DNA from: Hafnia alvei
GTDB lineage: Bacteria > Pseudomonadota > Gammaproteobacteria > Enterobacterales > Enterobacteriaceae
DNA: 64,000 bases
Direction: 5' to 3'
Assembly (NCBI RefSeq): GCF_034424155.1
Contig: NZ_CP139992.1
Coordinates: forward strand, 2,062,012 to 2,126,011
Positions 58,962 through 64,000 of this stretch are shown here, piece after piece. A program made the translations under genes and the position numbers. How positions within the stretch are numbered: position 1 is the stretch's first letter; the number at the start of each line of letters is the position of its first letter. The notes beneath the pieces were generated by a model. The model saw nothing but the letters and a program-made list of their open reading frames with translations. It made no database searches and was not told where the DNA came from.

Positions 58962-59201
58962 ATGCCTATTGCAACGGTAGAAATTAATCTAGAACCCGTC
59001 CATTCCTGGAAATTCCACAGCGTGAAAGATAAGTCCTACAGAAGCGTAGGAGTGTCGTTGTACACTCACAGAAGAGGGTATGCCGCAGTGGCGTGGTTTT
59101 CTTCATCCATTATGCAAATGGGCACAGTATCTTGCCGTATGGACTCTCGTGACATGCTATTCAAAATGGGTTTTAAAAATCGAATTTATTTGCGTGCATA
59201 G
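58962..59201 (+). CDS. Hypothetical protein (79 aa)
   Basis: A 79-codon ORF (MPIATVEINLEPVHSWKFHS at its start) with no family I recognise. The protein is basic, with no signal peptide or membrane segment, and its sequence looks like an ordinary small beta/alpha domain. No ribosome site precedes its ATG; a 13-codon ORF with a good ribosome site overlaps it in another frame and may feed it ribosomes. It lies between the galU terminator and the hns terminator, where E. coli has no gene. Base composition is AT-rich upstream, which suggests a lineage-specific insertion. Confidence 0.5.
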   Translation: MPIATVEINLEPVHSWKFHSVKDKSYRSVGVSLYTHRRGYAAVAWFSSSIMQMGTVSCRMDSRDMLFKMGFKNRIYLRA

Positions 59202-59256
59202 AATCAATTGCTATACGTAAGGGTTTAGATGCATAAGCCCATTAGTAAAATATGGA

Positions 59257-59286
59257 TAAAAAAATAGCCTCATAAGAGGCTATTTA
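59257..59286 (-). terminator. Terminator after hns
   Basis: On the minus strand the stem AAATAGCCTC/GAGGCTATTT with a 4-base loop is followed by a T-run. Confidence 0.92.
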
Positions 59287-59317
59287 TACAGATTTAGTTG
59301 TAATGTTCAGAAGAAAA

Positions 59318-59725
59318 TTACAGCAGGAAATCGTCCAGAGACTTACCTTGTTCTTCGATAGCTTGCTTAATCACAGCTGGAGTACGGCCTTGGCCAGTCC
59401 AGGTTTTAGTTTCGCCATTTTCGTCAACATACTGGTATTTAGCAGGACGCGCAGCGCGTTTTGCTTTACCTGCTACTTTACCAGCAGCCATGGTCTGCAG
59501 CAGTTCATTAGGATCGATACCGTCAGCAATCAGCATTTCGCGGTATTGCTGTAATTTACGAGTACGTTCTTCGATCTCAGCTTGTGCCTGACTATCTTCT
59601 TCACGACGTTCGTTTACAACAACTTCCAATTTCTCCAGCATTTCTTCCAGAGTTTCTAAAGTGCATTCTCTAGCCTGAGCACGAAGAGTACGGATGTTGT
59701 TCAGAATTTTTAATGCTTCGCTCAT
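59318..59725 (-). CDS. hns: Histone-like nucleoid structuring protein H-NS
   Basis: H-NS binds AT-rich, curved DNA, forms filaments and silences acquired genes. The 135-aa protein has an N-terminal oligomerisation coiled coil ([20 protein letters not shown] and on to about residue 80) and a C-terminal DNA-binding domain with the minor-groove motif WTGQGRTP near residue 109. It sits between galU and tdk, its E. coli position, distinguishing it from the paralogue StpA. Likely targets in this window include the AT-rich patch at 16.6-19 kb. Confidence 0.96.
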   Translation of the reverse strand: MSEALKILNNIRTLRAQARECTLETLEEMLEKLEVVVNERREEDSQAQAEIEERTRKLQQYREMLIADGIDPNELLQTMAAGKVAGKAKRAARPAKYQYVDENGETKTWTGQGRTPAVIKQAIEEQGKSLDDFLL

Positions 59726-60336
59726 TGTCCTAATCTCAAATTATATTGGTGGGGGGCGTCTCGATTATAATAGAGTGCCAGTTTATTTAACGCAATAGTG
59801 AATTTTGTAAGATTAGCAAAATATTTCGTAATATAAGCAAATAATGCTTCTTTAAACACTATAACGAATATAGCTACTTGTTATTCAGATTACAACATGG
59901 AGTTCAAAGCAGCTAAAGCACCAAACCGAAGTCTATTAAAATATAATCGTATTGACGGCGTTGTTATGTTTCAAGGCGGATATTTTTTGTTGATTAAATC
60001 TACAGATCTTTAAGCGCTGTCACACTCCACATTGCTAATATAAGGCAAAAGCTGGTGAGAATTATCGGAAAAACTAGGGTGCTAAATCCCTTTATAGTAA
60101 CAATCCCATCAATTAGCAAAATCAGAGTTTGGTGTGACATCATTTCTTAACAGAGTGTTGTGTCCCTCGCATTTTTAGACAAAATATTGTTTTATCAGAT
60201 ATTGATATAGATTCAGGCTTTAAGAATAACGCGATTGGCTAGGCATTTTTTTTCATAACTTTATGCCATCATCGGTGCGTTGGCTGTGATAAAATCCGGT
60301 CAGTTACGCGATTCTATATGGGGCTTAGAGCAGGTT
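59726..60336. other. 611-bp AT-rich region between divergent hns and tdk
   Basis: Long intergenic region with many A/T tracts, as in E. coli where it includes the curved hns promoter bound by H-NS, Fis and CspA. A 38-codon ORF at 59897-60013 has no ribosome site and is considered chance. No RNA gene was recognised. Confidence 0.5.
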
Positions 60337-60912
60337 GTGGCACAACTATATTTTTATTATTCAGCGATGAATGCGGGAAAATCAACGGCGTTACTTCAAT
60401 CTTCCTATAACTATCAGGAACGAGGAATGCGTACGCTGGTGTTTACCGCAGAAATTGACAATCGTTTTGGTGTGGGAAAAGTGAGCTCACGTATTGGTCT
60501 GAGTTCACAGGCTCAACTTTATAATAGCGAAACACCTCTGTTCGATATGATTCGGCAGGAAAATGATGTTTTGCCGGTCAACTGCGTGTTAGTGGATGAG
60601 TGTCAATTCCTGACCAAAGATCAGGTTAATCAACTTTCTGATGTTGTGGATAACTTGGATATCCCGGTATTGTGCTACGGATTAAGAACTGATTTTCGCG
60701 GCGAGTTGTTTGGGGGAAGCCAATACCTATTAGCCTGGGCGGATAAATTGGTTGAGCTTAAAACGATTTGCCACTGCGGACGCAAAGCGAATATGGTGCT
60801 ACGTCTAGACGAGCACGGTAAAGCATTAAAAGACGGCGAGCAGGTTGTGATTGGTGGCAATGAAAGCTACGTCTCAGTCTGCCGTAAGCACTATAAAGAC
60901 GCGTTAGCGTGA
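60337..60912 (+). CDS. tdk: Thymidine kinase
   Basis: Tdk phosphorylates thymidine and deoxyuridine for salvage. The 191-aa protein has the P-loop [12 protein letters not shown] (near residue 9), [10 protein letters not shown] (near residue 84) and zinc-binding cysteines in TICHCGRKA and SVCRKHY. The GTG at 60337 is chosen since it gives the family start [17 protein letters not shown]; the frame opens at 60280. It is about 14 residues shorter than E. coli Tdk because the C-terminal tail is missing. It lies between hns and adhE, as in E. coli. Confidence 0.95.
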   Translation: MAQLYFYYSAMNAGKSTALLQSSYNYQERGMRTLVFTAEIDNRFGVGKVSSRIGLSSQAQLYNSETPLFDMIRQENDVLPVNCVLVDECQFLTKDQVNQLSDVVDNLDIPVLCYGLRTDFRGELFGGSQYLLAWADKLVELKTICHCGRKANMVLRLDEHGKALKDGEQVVIGGNESYVSVCRKHYKDALA

Positions 60913-61317
60913 TACTTGTTGTTCGTTGCTGCTGAGCATCAGCAGAGTATAGATAATGAGGCACACGTCTTCTCAGGGCGTGTGTCGAAAGATAAACATA
61001 TTCCCCAGTTTCCCCAGTTCAAGTTTGCGCATTGCATAATCGCATACATTCTATATACCCATCTGTTACCGATGCACTGACATTGATCTTTAACGTCTTC
61101 TATATTTCTTCCTCCTTAAATCATTAATCTGTAGCCAGACTTGTGATGATGGCCGAATATTGCCGCATGGAGTAGGGGATAGGATGTTTGGTTTCGTACT
61201 CGTTTATATGTCGTTCCTATCTTCTGAAGATAGAGAAGCATTGAGTGAATAGGGAGATACAATAGGCATAAAAAAACCCGCCAGCGGCGGGTTTTATATT
61301 TATATAAGGGAATCTAA
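60913..61317. other. 405-bp region between convergent tdk and adhE
   Basis: Two hairpins without T-runs follow tdk: CTGCTGA/TCAGCAG at 60929-60945 and GGCACACG/CGTGTGTC at about 60960-60987. No gene is seen; the adhE terminator closes the region. Confidence 0.5.
61270..61296 (-). terminator. Terminator after adhE
   Basis: On the minus strand the stem AACCCGCC/GGCGGGTT with a 3-base loop is followed by six T. Confidence 0.94.
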
Positions 61318-63987
61318 TTATTTCTTAGATTTTTTCTCAGCTTTAGCAGCAGGTGCTTTTACGGCTTCAACTTCGTGTGATTCGCTGAACTCACGACCGT
61401 AGAAAGTATCCATCAGAATTTGCTTCAGTTCTGAGATCAGTGGGTAGCGCGGGTTCGCACCGGTACACTGGTCATCGAACGCATCTTCAGACAGTTTGTC
61501 CACTTTAGCCAAGAAGTCTGCTTCTTGAACGCCAGCTTCACGGATAGATGCTGGAATGCCCAGATCTGCCTTGATGCTATCCAACCATGCTAACAGTTTT
61601 TCAATCTTCGCAGCAGTACGGTCGCCCGGTGCGCTCAGACCTAAATGGTCTGCAATTTCAGCATAACGACGACGAGCCTGAGGGCGGTCATACTGGCTGA
61701 AAGCAGTCTGTTTAGTTGGGTTATCGTTCGCGTTATAGCGGATAACGTTAGAAATCAACAGGGCGTTTGCTAAGCCGTGTGGGATATGGAACTCAGAACC
61801 CAGTTTGTGGGCCATGGAGTGACATACACCCAAGAAGGCGTTGGCAAATGCGATACCAGCGATAGTTGCCGCGTTGTGAACACGTTCACGAGCAACAGGG
61901 TTTTTCGCCCCTTCGTGGTAGCTTGCTGGCAGGTTTTCTTTCAGCAGTTTCAGCGCTTGCAGAGCCTGACCGTCAGAGTATTCGTTAGCCAGAACAGAAA
62001 CGTAAGCTTCTAAAGCATGGGTCACGGCATCCAAACCACCGAACGCACACAGTGATTTAGGCATATTCATGACTAAGTTAGCATCAACGATCGCCATGTC
62101 TGGTGTTAATGCATAGTCAGCCAGTGGATATTTCTGGCCAGTTGCATCATCGGTTACCACAGCAAACGGAGTGACTTCTGAACCGGTACCTGAAGTGGTG
62201 GTGACGGCGATCATTTTCGCTTTCACGCCCATTTTAGGGAATTTGTAGATACGCTTACGGATATCCATGAAGCGCAGAGCCAGTTCTTCAAAGTGAGTTT
62301 CAGGATGTTCGTACATCACCCACATGATTTTAGCTGCGTCCATTGGTGAACCACCACCCAGCGCGATAATCACGTCTGGTTTGAAGGAGTTCATCAGCTC
62401 TGCACCTTTACGTACGATGCTCAGCGTTGGGTCAGCTTCAACTTCGAAGAAGACTTCAGTTTCGATCCCGTGGCCTTTCAGGACTTTGGTGATCTGATCG
62501 GCGTAACCGTTGTTGAACAGGAAGCGGTCAGTCACGATGAAGGCACGTTTTGCACCATCAGAGGCTACTTCATCCAGCGCGATTGGCAGAGAGCCACGGC
62601 GGAAGTAGATAGATTTCGGAAGTTTATGCCACAACATGTTTTCTGCTCGCTTCGCCACGGTTTTTTTGTTCATCAGGTGTTTAGGCCCGACGTTTTCAGA
62701 GATGGAGTTACCACCCCAAGAACCACAACCCAGAGTCAAAGATGGAGCAAGTTTGAAGTTATACAGGTCACCGATACCACCCTGAGAAGCAGGGGTGTTG
62801 ATCAGGATACGTGCAGTCTTCATTTTTTCGCCGAAGTAGTTCACACGCTCAGGTTGGTTATCCTGATCGGTATACAGGCAAGAGGTATGGCCGATACCAC
62901 CCATCTCAACCAGTTTCTCAGCTTTAGTGACAGCTTCTTCAAAGTTTTTAGCGCGGTACATTGCCAGCGTTGGAGACAGTTTTTCATGAGCGAATGGTTC
63001 AGACTCATCAACAACTTTCACTTCACCAATCAGGATTTTGGTGGTTGCTGGAACAGTGATGCCGGCCATTTTTGCAATTTCAGTGGCTGGCTGGCCTACG
63101 ATAGCCGCATTCAGGCCACCGTTTTTCAGGATGATATCCTGAACGGCTTTCAATTCTTTACCTTGCAGCATATAGCCGCCGTGAGTCGCAAAACGCTCAC
63201 GCACTGCGTCATACACGGAGTCAACTACGATAACGGACTGTTCTGAAGCACAGATCACGCCGTTGTCGAAGGTTTTAGACATCAGGATAGAAGCAACAAC
63301 ACGTTTGATGTCGGCAGTTTCGTCAACAACAACCGGTGTGTTACCAGCACCAACGCCGATAGCAGGTTTACCTGAGCTATACGCTGCTTTAACCATGCCT
63401 GGGCCACCGGTGGCCAGAATCAGGTTAATGTCTGGGTGATGCATCAGTTGGTTAGACAGTTCAACGCTAGGCTGATCGATCCAGCCGATGATGTCTTTTG
63501 GTGCGCCAGCTGCGATAGCAGCCTGCAAAACGATATCCGCGGCTTTGTTCGTGGCGTTTTTGGCACGGGGATGCGGAGAGAAGATGATGCCGTTACGGGT
63601 TTTCAGGCTGATTAACGCCTTGAAGATGGCCGTAGAGGTTGGGTTAGTGGTCGGTACGATACCGCAGATGATACCGATAGGTTCAGCGATAGTGATAGTA
63701 CCGAAAGTGTCGTCCTGAGACAGGATGCCACAGGTTTTTTCATCTTTGTAGGCGTTATAGATATATTCGGATGCAAAGTGGTTTTTAATCACTTTGTCTT
63801 CCACGATACCCATACCTGATTCCTCAACGGCTAATTTAGCCAATGGGATACGGGCATCAGCAGCAGCCAGAGCGGCGGCGCGGAAGATTTTATCTACTTG
63901 TTCTTGAGTGTAATTGGCAAACTCACGCTGGGCTTTTTTAACACGTGCTACTAACGCATCTAGTTCAGCGATATTGGTTACAGCCAT
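61318..63987 (-). CDS. adhE: Bifunctional acetaldehyde-CoA/alcohol dehydrogenase
   Basis: AdhE reduces acetyl-CoA to acetaldehyde and then to ethanol in anaerobic fermentation, forming long spirosome filaments. The 889-aa protein (E. coli 891) joins an N-terminal aldehyde dehydrogenase with catalytic Cys in DNGVICASEQ (near residue 246) to a C-terminal iron-dependent alcohol dehydrogenase with GGGSPMDAAKI and the iron-binding stretch FLGVCHSMAHKLG (near residue 718). The start at 63987 matches E. coli (MAVTNIAELDALV) and lies 13 bases from the window edge, where AGGAGAG is visible, so the gene is complete but its promoter is outside. Confidence 0.98.
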   Translation of the reverse strand: MAVTNIAELDALVARVKKAQREFANYTQEQVDKIFRAAALAAADARIPLAKLAVEESGMGIVEDKVIKNHFASEYIYNAYKDEKTCGILSQDDTFGTITIAEPIGIICGIVPTTNPTSTAIFKALISLKTRNGIIFSPHPRAKNATNKAADIVLQAAIAAGAPKDIIGWIDQPSVELSNQLMHHPDINLILATGGPGMVKAAYSSGKPAIGVGAGNTPVVVDETADIKRVVASILMSKTFDNGVICASEQSVIVVDSVYDAVRERFATHGGYMLQGKELKAVQDIILKNGGLNAAIVGQPATEIAKMAGITVPATTKILIGEVKVVDESEPFAHEKLSPTLAMYRAKNFEEAVTKAEKLVEMGGIGHTSCLYTDQDNQPERVNYFGEKMKTARILINTPASQGGIGDLYNFKLAPSLTLGCGSWGGNSISENVGPKHLMNKKTVAKRAENMLWHKLPKSIYFRRGSLPIALDEVASDGAKRAFIVTDRFLFNNGYADQITKVLKGHGIETEVFFEVEADPTLSIVRKGAELMNSFKPDVIIALGGGSPMDAAKIMWVMYEHPETHFEELALRFMDIRKRIYKFPKMGVKAKMIAVTTTSGTGSEVTPFAVVTDDATGQKYPLADYALTPDMAIVDANLVMNMPKSLCAFGGLDAVTHALEAYVSVLANEYSDGQALQALKLLKENLPASYHEGAKNPVARERVHNAATIAGIAFANAFLGVCHSMAHKLGSEFHIPHGLANALLISNVIRYNANDNPTKQTAFSQYDRPQARRRYAEIADHLGLSAPGDRTAAKIEKLLAWLDSIKADLGIPASIREAGVQEADFLAKVDKLSEDAFDDQCTGANPRYPLISELKQILMDTFYGREFSESHEVEAVKAPAAKAEKKSKK

Positions 63988-64000
63988 AATGCTCTCCTGA

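Noticed and set aside
59897-60013. 38-codon ORF between hns and tdk
   Set aside because: No ribosome site and it lies in AT-rich regulatory DNA.

Overview
The window is ordinary-density chromosome from an Enterobacterales bacterium. Almost every protein reads as a close relative of an Escherichia coli K-12 protein, often with the same length and the same unusual start codon (TTG for fadD and rnd, GTG for yoaA, mipA and tdk). Gene order, however, differs from E. coli in the way seen in early-branching members such as Hafnia, Serratia or Yersinia. My best guess is Hafnia or a close relative; this is inferred from overall resemblance, not from a marker gene. No phage, insertion sequence, integrase, CRISPR array or plasmid function was seen.

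Layout. 1-4.8 kb: the end of the Entner-Doudoroff pair edd-eda, the spermidine exporter mdtJI behind a long leader holding a possible leader peptide, and the small proteins YoaB and YdhR-like. 4.9-12.7 kb: yoaA, tsaB, the lipoprotein gene yeaY (sigma-E-like promoter), rluF, fadD (FadR operator) and rnd. 13-16.6 kb: minCDE, ycgL, ycgM, ycgN. 16.6-19.3 kb: an AT-rich accessory patch (hexapeptide acetyltransferase, glycine-zipper lipoprotein, coiled-coil periplasmic protein, 63-aa protein) lying where E. coli K-12 carries hlyE and umuDC. 19.4-30 kb: dsbB, nhaB, two small unknown genes (one behind a Fur-box-like site), fadR, ycgB, dadAX, an MFS exporter and a DEDD exonuclease. 30-34.5 kb: yccJ, yceK, a YmgB/AriR-like gene, a general porin and a YddA-type ABC transporter.

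34.6-53 kb follows the E. coli 39-40 minute order: yeaHG, mipA, yeaD, gapA, msrB, yeaC, pncA, ansA, sppA, ydjA, then a tightly overlapping selD-selU-topB-ynjH operon, nudG and xthA. 53-64 kb follows the E. coli 27-28 minute order: a LOG-family gene, a tyrosine tRNA operon with two identical tRNA genes and three 168-bp tandem repeats carrying copies of the tRNA 3' end (like the E. coli tyrT/rttR-tpr region), purU, ychJ, rssB (rssA is missing), galU, hns, tdk and adhE.

Functional links: FadR (22.7 kb) probably controls fadD (9.8 kb) and possibly itself. MinC, MinD and MinE form the septum-placement system. DadA and DadX together catabolise alanine. SelD supplies selenophosphate to the adjacent SelU. 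YeaG and YeaH form the conserved kinase/VWA stress pair. AnsA and PncA lie together as amidohydrolases. The most unusual structure is the tRNA-Tyr repeat array at 53.8-54.6 kb. Other points of interest are candidate regulatory elements: Fur-like boxes before ydjA and before a small unknown gene, a leader ORF before mdtJI, and a promoter that runs straight into a terminator upstream of fadD.
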